Shown in pieces: positions 43,701 through 53,000 of a DNA stretch of 64,000 nt (position 1 is its first letter; each line of letters opens with the position of its first letter). Position numbers and translations under genes: made by a program. Below the pieces are notes generated by a model. The model was not told where the DNA came from, ran no database searches, and worked only from the letters and a program-made list of their open reading frames with translations. This DNA is from CAWAVN01 sp963825075 (lineage in GTDB: Bacteria; Planctomycetota; Planctomycetia; Planctomycetales; Planctomycetaceae), in the NCBI GenBank assembly GCA_963825075.1, contig CAWGRX010000002.1:1-64000 (forward strand). The letters run 5' to 3'.

Positions 43701-45002
43701 ATGCCGGAGATTTCTGCCGATCGACTGAGCCGTGAGGAATTGGAAGCCGGGCAGCTTTTTAGACTAAAAGAGTTGCTCGCGGAGGTGCTGCCGCGAAATC
43801 CGTTTTGGGCGAGCAAATTTCGCGTTCTGGGGATTGAAGCCGGCGATGTTCGCTCGATGGAGGACTTCCGCCGATTGCCTTTGGTCAGCAAGGCGGAACT
43901 GGCCCAAGACCAAGCCGACCATCCGACTTACGGCACGAATCTGACGTATCCGGTTTCCGAATATTCCCGGCTGCATCAGACCTCCGGCACCACGACCGGG
44001 CAGCCGATGCGCTGGCTGGATACCCCGGCGAGTTGGAACTGGCTGATGCACTGTTGGGCGGAGATATTTCGGCTGATCGAACTTCTGCCCGAAGACCGGT
44101 TGGCGTTTCCGTTTTCGTTCGGGCCGTTCATCGGGTTTTGGGCGGCGTTTGAGGGAGCCAATCGGCTGGGAAATCTCTGTCTCTCCGGCGGCGGAATGAG
44201 CAGCCAGGCCCGGTTGCGGCTCATCGAAGACAACCGGGCGACCATTGTTTGCTGCACACCGACTTACGCGCTAAGGTTGGCCGAGGTCGCCGCGGAAGAA
44301 GGCCTCGATCTGGCGGGCGGCTCGGTGCGGGGGTTGGTGGTGGCGGGCGAACCCGGCGGCAGCATTCCCGCCACGCGGTCCCGGATCGAAACTGCTTGGG
44401 GAGCGAGGGTCTTCGACCATTGGGGCATGACGGAACTCGGCGCGATTGCGGTCGAACCCTATGACCGCCCCGGCGGATTGACGGTGTTGGAAAGCGAAGT
44501 CATCGCGGAGATTCTCGATCCGGTCACGTCCGAACCCGTTCCGCCGGGCCGGGACGGGGAACTGGTCATCACCAACCTGGGCCGCTGGGGTTCGCCGTTG
44601 ATTCGCTATCGCACGGGGGATTTGGTGAGAGCCGCGACCGATGCTTCGCCCAGCGGCCGGACCTGGCTGCATCTCGCAGGCGGCATTTTGGGCCGGGCCG
44701 ACGACATGCTGACGATCCGGGGGAACAACGTGTTTCCCTCCAGCCTGGAAGCGATTCTCCGGGAGTTTGGCGAAGTGGCGGAGTACCGGATTGAAGTCCG
44801 CACCGAGCGCGAAATGCATCATCTGAAAGTGGAAGTCGAACCGACGCCGAACTCGGCAGTCGCCACGGAAGAATTGATGATGCGCATCCGCCGCACGATC
44901 AAAGACCGCCTGAATTTCCAACCGGAGGTGATCGCCGTCGCCGTGGGCAGCCTGCCCCGCTTCGAACTCAAAGGCCGCCGGTTCTTTCGCCGTTCGGTGT
45001 GA
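43701..45002 (+). CDS. PaaK-like AMP-forming acyl-CoA ligase
   Basis: 433 residues, the length of phenylacetate-CoA ligases. P-loop-like LHQTSGTTTGQPMRW (about 91-105), adenylate motif FDHWGMTELG, YRTGDLVR, and the hinge/C-terminal domain with ILGRADDMLTIRGNNVFPSS, SLPRFELKGRRFFR. The reaction of the family is ATP-dependent activation of an aryl or acyl acid to its CoA ester through an AMP intermediate; the true substrate cannot be read. Alone in its direction, convergent with the HD-GYP gene. Confidence 0.88.
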   Translation: MPEISADRLSREELEAGQLFRLKELLAEVLPRNPFWASKFRVLGIEAGDVRSMEDFRRLPLVSKAELAQDQADHPTYGTNLTYPVSEYSRLHQTSGTTTGQPMRWLDTPASWNWLMHCWAEIFRLIELLPEDRLAFPFSFGPFIGFWAAFEGANRLGNLCLSGGGMSSQARLRLIEDNRATIVCCTPTYALRLAEVAAEEGLDLAGGSVRGLVVAGEPGGSIPATRSRIETAWGARVFDHWGMTELGAIAVEPYDRPGGLTVLESEVIAEILDPVTSEPVPPGRDGELVITNLGRWGSPLIRYRTGDLVRAATDASPSGRTWLHLAGGILGRADDMLTIRGNNVFPSSLEAILREFGEVAEYRIEVRTEREMHHLKVEVEPTPNSAVATEELMMRIRRTIKDRLNFQPEVIAVAVGSLPRFELKGRRFFRRSV

Positions 45003-45153
45003 GAACGCGTTTGAAAATCCGAACTGTAGGCGCCATGGCTTCTGATCTCGATGAAGGGAAATCCCTCAAAATCAAGGTCGGCGGCTACGCCTTGCCGCTC
45101 ACTTTGGTACTTCAAAGCCGAGGGTGAGTTGGCGGTTGTCCGACCGGACTTCT

Positions 45154-45975
45154 TCAATGACATCGACGATCGAGAGCGACTTCCTGGTCGGACAGATCCA
45201 CGGTGACGGCGTCTTGGAAACAGCCGTCCGGGTCGTGGGTGATTTGGACGATCGGCCGGTCGTAGGATTGGGGTTTGGTCCTTAAGACGGTCGCCTCGGA
45301 GTTGTCGTTCAACCGCACGCGGGATCCCACGGGATACAGACAGACGGTTTGCAGAAGCCCGCGCACGGTCTGCGGGTCGTAAAGCCCTTTCCGCGTATCC
45401 GCGAGAATGATTTCGATGGCCTGATAGGGAGAGAAGGGCGGACGGTGGGCCCGGCCCGACGTGAGGGCTACGTAAACGTCCGCGACGGCGGCAATCCGGG
45501 ACAGCGGATGGATCTGCGTGCCCGACCGCCCGCGGGGATAGCCGCTGCCGTCCCAGCGCTCGAACATTTGATAAGCCACTTGCCTTGCCCCCACGGGGAC
45601 GTCGGGGCATTTTTCCATCAGGTCGAACGTGCGGTTGGGCGTTTTTTGGATTTCCAGCCATTCGTTCTCCGTAAGCGGCCGCTCGGACTGCGTCAGTTGC
45701 TTGGCGTACTCGGTCTGGCCGGCACGGGCGATCAAACAGCCCACGCCCAGATCGCTGATGTTTTCGCAGGATTTCCCTAAGACCGCGGCGATGGCCATGG
45801 CCAGTTGCGAGGTTCTGAGGCTGTGGCCGTAAGCTTCCGAGTCGTCCCGGCGGTCGATCGCCAATTTGACGTAAAGGTCCAAGTCCTCGAGCATCATCTC
45901 GCAGGAATCGACGCTTAGCGATTTGAGCTTGCCGGTCTTGTTGAAAATCCCGCGGCTGACTTGCACAAGGTTTCT
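45154..45975 (-). CDS. Degenerate HD-GYP domain protein, C-terminal part
   Basis: Continuation, after a one-base frame break near 45972, of the gene that begins at 46367. HD-GYP-like: AYGHSLRTSQLAMAIAAVLG, then LGVGCLIARAGQ where LLHDIGK is expected, TENEWLEIQKTPNRT, and QMFERWDGSGYPRGRSG where HHERWDGSGYP is expected. The GYP face is kept but the HD pair and the double His are not. As read it stops at 45154; a one-base correction near 45178 continues as LSIVDVIEEVRSDNRQLTLG to a stop at 45099. Probably a catalytically dead c-di-GMP-binding or scaffold protein. Confidence 0.8.
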   Translation of the reverse strand, partial: RNLVQVSRGIFNKTGKLKSLSVDSCEMMLEDLDLYVKLAIDRRDDSEAYGHSLRTSQLAMAIAAVLGKSCENISDLGVGCLIARAGQTEYAKQLTQSERPLTENEWLEIQKTPNRTFDLMEKCPDVPVGARQVAYQMFERWDGSGYPRGRSGTQIHPLSRIAAVADVYVALTSGRAHRPPFSPYQAIEIILADTRKGLYDPQTVRGLLQTVCLYPVGSRVRLNDNSEATVLRTKPQSYDRPIVQITHDPDGCFQDAVTVDLSDQEVALDRRCH

Positions 45976-46367
45976 TGAAGTTCCTGCTCCTGCATCTCCC
46001 GCATTTGCTCGAACCGTTTCGCGAGTTCGGGCGTGGGCGGGTGGGGCTTGGGTTCCCTGAGCCATTTGTTGAGCGGATGATTTCCGCCTTTGCGGATTTC
46101 GTCGGCGGTGATTTTCTGGTATTGGCCTTCCTCTTTTTTTTCAGGGACAGTGCCGGGGGCGATTTCATTGGCGTGTTCGGAATCCACGATCACCCGCGTG
46201 ATCCCCCGTTTTTTCAGCCGCTCTAAAATCGGTTCGTTGAGTTTCGTGCCCGCCCCCAACAGCAGCAGTGCCGGGTTGTACGCATCATAGATCGGCGTCG
46301 GGAGAATCGAGCCGGGTCGTAATGCCGACAGGTCGATGACCTGCATGGTAACGGAAGCAACACTCAT
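45915..46367 (-). CDS. Degenerate HD-GYP domain protein, N-terminal part
   Basis: Start at 46367 (MSVASVTMQVIDLSALRPG) keeps a full N-terminal domain; Met8 is an alternative. The DUF3391-like region (DLSALRPGSILPTPIYDAYN, LLLLGAGTKLNEPILERLKK) is followed by a charged helix linker (AKRFEQMREMQEQELQ). Frame lost near 45972; the intact join is about LQE-x-LVQVSRGIFNKTGKL. Together with the C-terminal part the protein would be about 423 residues. Confidence 0.75.
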   Translation of the reverse strand: MSVASVTMQVIDLSALRPGSILPTPIYDAYNPALLLLGAGTKLNEPILERLKKRGITRVIVDSEHANEIAPGTVPEKKEEGQYQKITADEIRKGGNHPLNKWLREPKPHPPTPELAKRFEQMREMQEQELQETLCKSAAGFSTRPASSNR

Positions 46368-46721
46368 CGAAGGTTTACTCTCAAAGTCAGCAGGGGCCAC
46401 TCGGTCGGATGAGATCGGGTTTGGCCCAGCGAGGCTCCGAAATCCCCGCGGGTGCAGAAGTCCCGGCCGGCAATGCTCCAGATGGTCCGTGCGGGGAGCG
46501 GGCCGACCGGCGATGATCTCTCACAATGAAGGATAGGACACAAATTTGACGGATGAGCCGGGCATTAAAGGCGAACCGGGAATCTCTGGACCGATTGGAC
46601 GGCCTCTGCGGGTTCTGCAACTCCTTCGATCCGCGGCTTCGCGCTTTCGTGCCGGGACGGGAAACGGTAGGATCTCCTCTTCGTGTTTCCCTAAAAACGT
46701 TCCTTGAGACGGCTTGCGCTG
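46368..46721. other. Gene-free stretch between HD-GYP and MFS genes
   Basis: Divergent promoter region; I see no coding frame, no hairpin longer than a few bases and no repeat of the families listed. Confidence 0.45.
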
Positions 46722-47912
46722 ATGAGCGGTGCCACGTTTCGGCTGGTGATGCTGGTTTCCTTCGCCCATGCCTTGGTGCATGCGTTTGAAGTTTCGCTGC
46801 CCAGCGTGGAGCAAATGATCGGCGCGGACTTCAGCGTGGAGGCCCGCGAGACCGGCATGCTGGGAACCGTGTGGCGGATTCCTTTCGGCTGCGGCGCACT
46901 TTTAGCCGGCTGGTTGGCCGATCGCTTCGGCTCCAAGCCTTTGCTGTTGATTTTCTTGGGCGGGTGCGTGCTGACGTCTCTGCTGTCGTCTTGGGCGCCG
47001 ACTTTGAACGTCGTGTTCCTGGCGATGTTCGCGATGGGCTGTTTCGCGAGCATCTACCACCCCGCGGGGTTGGCTTTGATTTCCCGCGCGACCCAAGCCG
47101 AGAATCGGCCCGCGGCGCTCGGCTGGCATGGGATTTTGGGATCCCTGGGTTTCACGTGTGCCCCGTTGTTGGCGGCGTTGGCCTTCAGTTTCGGCTCGCT
47201 GAGTTGGCGGCAGTATTACCTGGTGCTCTGTGTGCCGGCGGCGGTTCTGGCGATTTTGCTCGCGGTGACGCTTCGCGAATTCCGGCCGGATCCCAAACCC
47301 GCACTGCCCGAAACGGGTCCCGAAACTCCACCCGATGCCCCCGCCATTCCGGGCATCTTTTATTTGCTGGTGACCGTGGGCGCGCTGTCGGGATTCGTGT
47401 ATGCGGGGTTTATGCACTTTCTGCCGAGGTATTTGAACACGGCGTTTGTCGGGTTGGGGACGCATTCGGCCGAGGGACTTCGGAATTTTTTGGCCGGGAT
47501 CGTGCTGGCGTTCGCGGTGGTCGGACAAGCCGTCGCCGGCCGCTTCGCCCGGCCGGGCCGCATGGAGCGCCAACTCAGCCTGGTGATGCTCGCCAATGCC
47601 CCGTTTTTGATCGCGATGGCGGTGGCGGAAGGCCCCTGGCGGCTGGTGGCCGCCTGTTTGTTCGCTTTGGTCCACTTTATGAACCAGCCGCTCTATAACA
47701 GCTTGATCGCACAATACGTGCCCGCCCACCGGTGGAGCGTGGCCTACGGATTCAGCAACATGATCTGCTTCGGGATCGGAGGCGCTCGGCCCCTTTTTCG
47801 CCGGCTGGATGCCCACCGACCAATCCACCTACGGCGGACTGGCCGTGGTCATCACCGTCGCCGGCTGGCTGGCCTGGTCACTCAGCCGCCGGCAGGCCGA
47901 GCACCTCCTTAG
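46722..47912 (+). CDS. Major facilitator superfamily transporter
   Basis: From ATG at 46722 (a TTG lies six codons earlier). Twelve hydrophobic helices fit an MFS fold, with the loop 2-3 motif GWLADRFGSKPLLLIF. The frame breaks near 47787: removing one C in GGCGCTCGG yields GGAGPFFAGWMPTDQST and continues to a stop at 47946, giving about 407 residues; as read, the last about 40 residues are spurious. With the corrected end it would overlap the convergent giant gene by about 27 bases. Substrate unknown. Confidence 0.85.
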   Translation: MSGATFRLVMLVSFAHALVHAFEVSLPSVEQMIGADFSVEARETGMLGTVWRIPFGCGALLAGWLADRFGSKPLLLIFLGGCVLTSLLSSWAPTLNVVFLAMFAMGCFASIYHPAGLALISRATQAENRPAALGWHGILGSLGFTCAPLLAALAFSFGSLSWRQYYLVLCVPAAVLAILLAVTLREFRPDPKPALPETGPETPPDAPAIPGIFYLLVTVGALSGFVYAGFMHFLPRYLNTAFVGLGTHSAEGLRNFLAGIVLAFAVVGQAVAGRFARPGRMERQLSLVMLANAPFLIAMAVAEGPWRLVAACLFALVHFMNQPLYNSLIAQYVPAHRWSVAYGFSNMICFGIGGARPLFRRLDAHRPIHLRRTGRGHHRRRLAGLVTQPPAGRAPP

Positions 47913-47919
47913 CCCGGAG

Positions 47920-50001
47920 CTAAGCATTGAGGAGCAGGGCCTCTAAGAGATCGTTATCCGCAAATAAATTGTCCAAAGTCTGTTCATTGGGAACCCGGCG
48001 GACGCTGGGAGCTAAGGTCCCGGTCATCATCGTTCCGGGGAATTGATCGGCGGGCAAATCATCGAGGCCAAGCGTGTGCCCCAACTCATGCAGGACCACG
48101 CTGAGCAAATCCACGGATCCCGACGCCCCCGGTGAAGCGGCGAGCAAACCGGCTGAAGTCTGCGTGGAGAATTCCTCGTCGGTTAAGGGCGAGAGATCGA
48201 CAAACCAGCCGACCCCGGCCGCGTTGTCATCCAAATAAACGACGCCATATTGAACGAGGCCCAACACGCCTGGCGCCAGGTTTTGGACCACAACCGGCAT
48301 ATCGGCCAAAACAGCGGCCAGGTTCGGATCCAGGCCCGCCTCTTTGAGTCTCACAACAGCCGCGGAAACGATCGGCGCGATGTCCGAAGTGGCGATCGTG
48401 GTCGCCGTCCCCGCCGGCAGATCCGCATCGTCCGCCAACCGCAGCATCATCGGCGGTCGGGGCGGGAACACGGTCCCGGCCACAAACACGCCGCCTGTGA
48501 AAGTGGGATCATAGACAAGAGCATCGCTAACAAACGGCGGTTCACTCGGGCGTACCAGTTGGTTTTCCGGAGTTCCCATGATGCTCGATATGGGGAAGCG
48601 GTTGACATCGATGTCTTGTCCATTCACGACCACGACCCGCGGTCCGCCGGTCGGCCCCGCCGCCGCGGCGAGATCGGGCCGTCCTCCGCCGGTCCGTTCC
48701 ACAGTGCCCACGCGAATCCCGCCATTGAAATCGCCGAATACATTCAATTGATCGAAGGACAGATCGACGGCATCGAAAACCCGCACGCGCGAGGTCGTTC
48801 CCACCTGGCCGCCTTTGCCGACGATGATGTCGGCATGCGAGCTGGTGCCGCTTCCTCCAAAATCCGCCGCTGCCACGTACACGCCGCCCGAAAATCCGGA
48901 ATCAAAGGCCATGAAGTTTCCCACCGGACCAAAAAACCCGCTGATGTCGCTGCCCGGCCCCATGCTCGTTTGGAAGCTCGAGCCGTCGAACACGCGGACG
49001 TTCGGCCCGCCGCCGGGACCGGCCCCGGTGATGATGTCCGGAATCCCGTCGCCCGTGACATCCCCCGCCGCCACGCGGACGCCGCCGAAGAACCCCATCA
49101 TCTGATTATTGACAATCATGAAGTCGTAGGCGAAGAAGTCGAAAAGCAAGGAGAGGTGCGGGCTGCCGTCGAACAGGGACCTGCCGTCGAACACCTTCAC
49201 TTCGGCTCCGCCGCTGCTGTCCGGTCCGGTGAGGATGTCCGCAAATCCATCGCGATTGAAGTCGGCGATGGCGACGAACACGCCGCCCAGGAAACTCATG
49301 TCGTATGCCATGAATTCGCGGATTTGAAGGCCGGAACTTCCACTGAAAACCTTGATGTGCGGCCCGCCGCCGGGACCGGGGGCAGTCACGATGTCGGGCA
49401 CGCCGTCTCCGTTCACGTCGCCCGTCGCGACCCGCACCTGGCCAACGAATCCTTGGTAGGGCGTAATGCTTTGGGAGAACACATCGTTCCCCGCCTGATC
49501 GAACACCCGCACGACCGGATTGGACGATTGCCCCTGCCCCGTCACCAGGATGCTATCGTCATTGAGGATTCTGCCGATGCCCTGGCTCTTGATGATCGCG
49601 ATCGAACCAACCACCTGCGGGTCCGTCAAGTCCGCCACGTTATCCAGCAGCACTTGGAATTGTTCATCCCGCTCCGTCAGCCGGTCGCCTTGGGTTTGAA
49701 ACTCGATCGCTTGCGGCGCCACCGTGCCGGACAGGAACGTCAGCGGCCCGAAGGTGGTTTGCGTGAAGTCCTGACCGGATTGGGCATCCATCGCCCCCGT
49801 TCCCGTATTGACGCTGAAGCCGACTTGCAAATCGCCCTGCACGGGAGCGCTCAATGAAACCATCAACGCAGCCGTTTGCTGGCCGGCATCGCCTTCCGTA
49901 ATGGTGAAGTCATTGATCGACAGCGTGGCCTTGTCGGTGTTCTCGATCGTGCCGGTCGCGGTGACATTCGCACCGAGCACCAGCCGGCTCGAATCGCTCA
50001 T
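47920..50001 (-). CDS. Giant exoprotein, C-terminal part (Calx-beta, FG-GAP-like repeats, M10-like metalloprotease)
   Basis: Third in-frame part of the giant gene that starts at 58112. Opens within a Calx-beta domain (ATLSIN-type start near residue 23), followed by FG-GAP/VCBS-like repeats (about 150-500), each with a GDVNGDGVPD-type calcium loop such as ADFNRDGFADIL. The last about 180 residues resemble a matrixin-like metalloprotease: HELGHTLGLDD zinc motif and a Met-turn-like GTMMTG. Ends LLEALLLNA. The Met at 50001 (MSDSSRLVLG) has no ribosome binding site and lies just past the TC tract, so it is a continuation, not a start. Confidence 0.82.
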   Translation of the reverse strand: MSDSSRLVLGANVTATGTIENTDKATLSINDFTITEGDAGQQTAALMVSLSAPVQGDLQVGFSVNTGTGAMDAQSGQDFTQTTFGPLTFLSGTVAPQAIEFQTQGDRLTERDEQFQVLLDNVADLTDPQVVGSIAIIKSQGIGRILNDDSILVTGQGQSSNPVVRVFDQAGNDVFSQSITPYQGFVGQVRVATGDVNGDGVPDIVTAPGPGGGPHIKVFSGSSGLQIREFMAYDMSFLGGVFVAIADFNRDGFADILTGPDSSGGAEVKVFDGRSLFDGSPHLSLLFDFFAYDFMIVNNQMMGFFGGVRVAAGDVTGDGIPDIITGAGPGGGPNVRVFDGSSFQTSMGPGSDISGFFGPVGNFMAFDSGFSGGVYVAAADFGGSGTSSHADIIVGKGGQVGTTSRVRVFDAVDLSFDQLNVFGDFNGGIRVGTVERTGGGRPDLAAAAGPTGGPRVVVVNGQDIDVNRFPISSIMGTPENQLVRPSEPPFVSDALVYDPTFTGGVFVAGTVFPPRPPMMLRLADDADLPAGTATTIATSDIAPIVSAAVVRLKEAGLDPNLAAVLADMPVVVQNLAPGVLGLVQYGVVYLDDNAAGVGWFVDLSPLTDEEFSTQTSAGLLAASPGASGSVDLLSVVLHELGHTLGLDDLPADQFPGTMMTGTLAPSVRRVPNEQTLDNLFADNDLLEALLLNA

Positions 50002-53000
50002 GCCGTCAACTTGCGGATAGAGAGAGAGACCGTGAAGGTTTCGTTCGGCTCGACAACCGGATCGTCAACCAGGGAGACCGCGACGGACTTTGACGTTTCG
50101 CCGGCATTGAACGTCAGCAGCATGCCGGTGAGCGGTGTGAAGTCCACGCCGGATTGGGCATCAATGCCCGCGCCTGTTGAGGTTTGCGCGGTGTCCACTT
50201 GCACGGTCACCTTGTCCTGAAAGGCCCGGGAAAGATCCACGGTGAACTCCAACATGCCGCTCTCTTCGCCCCCGGAGACCGTGACATCGTGAAACGACAG
50301 GGTCGCGGGGCTGGGCGTGTTGTCCAGGATGGTTCCCATCGCCTCGCCGTCCATGCCGGGCGGGTTATTCTGAATCGTCAGCCGGGGATTGCTTGAGCCC
50401 CCGAACGTCGGCAGGGACAAATCGACGAAGAAGTTCTCCGCCAGCTCGGACACGCCGTCATTGATGGTTTGCACAGGGACATCCACGAACTTCGGGCCGC
50501 CCGGCGAAAACGTCACCGGGAAGCCCGTCAGCGGAACGTAATCGGAGCCAGCGTTCGCGGAGCCGTCGCGGGTCGTCGCGAGCACGGTGACATCCTGGCT
50601 GATGTCCCCGACAAGGTTCACTCGAAACGCCGCGGTCCCGCCTTCGGACTGATCCGGGGCATCCGAGATAAACAGCGTTGCCTGATCGGTGTCGTGAACG
50701 GTTCCCGTCCGCGTCGATTCGGTCGCACTGATGAACACCCGCGAAGGATCGAGCAAACCGTCAAAACTGGCGTTCGTGATTTGCAACTGGAACGTCTCAT
50801 TGTTCTCCAAAATCCCGTCGGCAAAGACGGGAACGTGGACGGTTTGAGTCAGCGGGTTTTCGTCCCCGTCGTCGTTCAGATCGTTCGCCGAGAACGTGAG
50901 AACTTGCGGGGCGAAGCTCAAATCCAAAGGCCCCGCCGAGGGGGGAAGAGACGGAATCGGATTGGCGGTGACGGTGATGGTATCCGTCCCTTCCAGCGGG
51001 ATTTGCGGATCGACGTTCAACAGTTCCACGACAAAATCCACGGAACCGGCGGACTCTGTCCCGCTTGCATCCTGGCGGATTCGCAGCGTGGCGGTGTCGT
51101 CGTTGAGAATCGTTCCCAGCCCTTCGATCTTTCCAATGACGATTTGCGGCGAGTTGTTGACCGAAGCAAACGTTGCGCCTTCCAGCCGGACCCGGAAGGT
51201 CTCGTCCGGTTCGATGGTCGTGTCGCCCGTCACATGCACGATCACTTGCTGCGTGAGCGGGTTGTTGTCGCCGTCCTCGTTGGGATCGGCCAACGTCGGG
51301 TCGAACGTCAACTGTTTGGTGCTCGTGCTGAACTCGCCCGCCGATGCGGTCTCGGCTTGTGTCTGGACGTTGACCGTGACGATTTCTTCGATTGGCTGAG
51401 AAAGCGATACCGTGAAGACGAAATCGGTCGTGCCGGAGTTGCCCTCGGCCTCAGCGACATCGTTGATGGAAAGCGTGGCCGCGTCATCGTTCGTAATCAA
51501 GCCGGTGGCGTGAATCGCAATCGCTCCACCGGTGAAACGCACATTCCGGCCCGCGGCTTGGAGATCGGACAGATCGACCAAAAACGTCTCGTCGGATTCG
51601 ACAGTTCGATCGCCGTTCACCTGGACCGTGAAAGTCTTCGTCCTTTCGCCGGCTTGGAATGTGAGGATTTGCGAATTGGAAATGAAATCCGGCACCGACG
51701 CGGGAGAAGTTCCGCCCACATCCAACGCGGTTTGGGCAAGCACGCTGACCGGGGCGTCCACGGCTTTGTCGAGCGAAACTGTGAAGACGAAATTCGTGGC
51801 CCCGGCATCGCCTTCCGTCCGGCCCACACTGCCGATCGAGACGGTGGCCGGCCCATCATCGTCGAGAATGTTGACCTGCGCAGAGCCATTGACAATCGCG
51901 GCCCCCGTGGCGTTGTTCAAATCGACAAGGAACGACTCGTTCTGTTCGACCACGTCATCCTGATTGACCAGGGCGCTTGCCATTTTCGAAAGTTCGCCGG
52001 GAGCAAAGGTCAGGAATTGATTGAGCGGCGTGTAATCGCTCCCCGCATGGGCGGAGCCGTCGGCAGTGCTCACCGTCACCGTGACCGGCCGCACCACGCC
52101 CCGGCTCAACGTGACCGTGATCGGCACCAGCTGCGGCGTTCCGGGATTTGTGCCTTCGGTAACCGAAGCACCCGCGATGGAAAGTACGGGCGGATTGTCC
52201 GTGTTGACTTGCTCGATCGAGTCGAACGTCACATTTTGTTCGCCGGGATTGTGCGGAACCAACGTGCCGCTGCCCGTTCCGCTGACATTCACATCGGCCG
52301 AACCATCATAGTTCATCGTGTCGCCTGGAGTGGCCGGGACGACGGGGTTGCCGCCATCGATGGTCAAGGTGGTGCTGGAAATCGGCTCGACATAAAACGT
52401 GTCGCTGCCGCCTGCGCCGCCCAGGAAAAACTCGCCCACGTCCGCATAGGCGATAAACTCGAGATCGGTCGAGTGGAATTGGGTGCTGTCGATGTTCGCC
52501 GCATCGCTATTCGCGGTTAAGGAGACGTTCAATGTGGCAATGCCGTCCAGGATCCCGCCCTGCGTCGAACCGTCGATGAGCAGGTTGGACAGGGTCAGGC
52601 TGCTCATCACTTGAGTGTTGGCGTCCAGAATTCCCGTGAAAGCATGCGTGATCCGCAGGTCTTGAACGGTCACGTCGTCGGCCCCTTCGACGAGAGTCAC
52701 TCCGTTGCTGTTTCCCGCGTCAATAAGCGTCAAAGCGCCGGAACCATCGAGCGTCAGATCCTTGCCGATCATTACGGACTCGTCATAGACGCCGCGCGCG
52801 ACGAAGACCGTTCCGCCGGCCCTCACCTGAGCCACGCCTTCCTGGATCGTCTGAAAGGCGTCGTAACCGAAGACTGCGGGCGTTCCCGGCACGTTCGGCG
52901 TACCGGGATCGTTCGGGCTTTCGTCTGGATCTTCGCCGGTCGTCGGATTCGGAAAATCGTCATCCACGTACACCGTGGTTGGAGCGAGGACCGTGAGCGT

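Noticed and set aside
48250..49857. 535-codon plus-strand frame opposite the FG-GAP part
   Set aside because: Antisense shadow, no motif.
50469..52520. 683-codon open frame opposite the giant gene
   Set aside because: Composition rich in Arg/His/Gly as expected from antisense of an Asp/Thr/Val-rich gene; no start signals and no domains.
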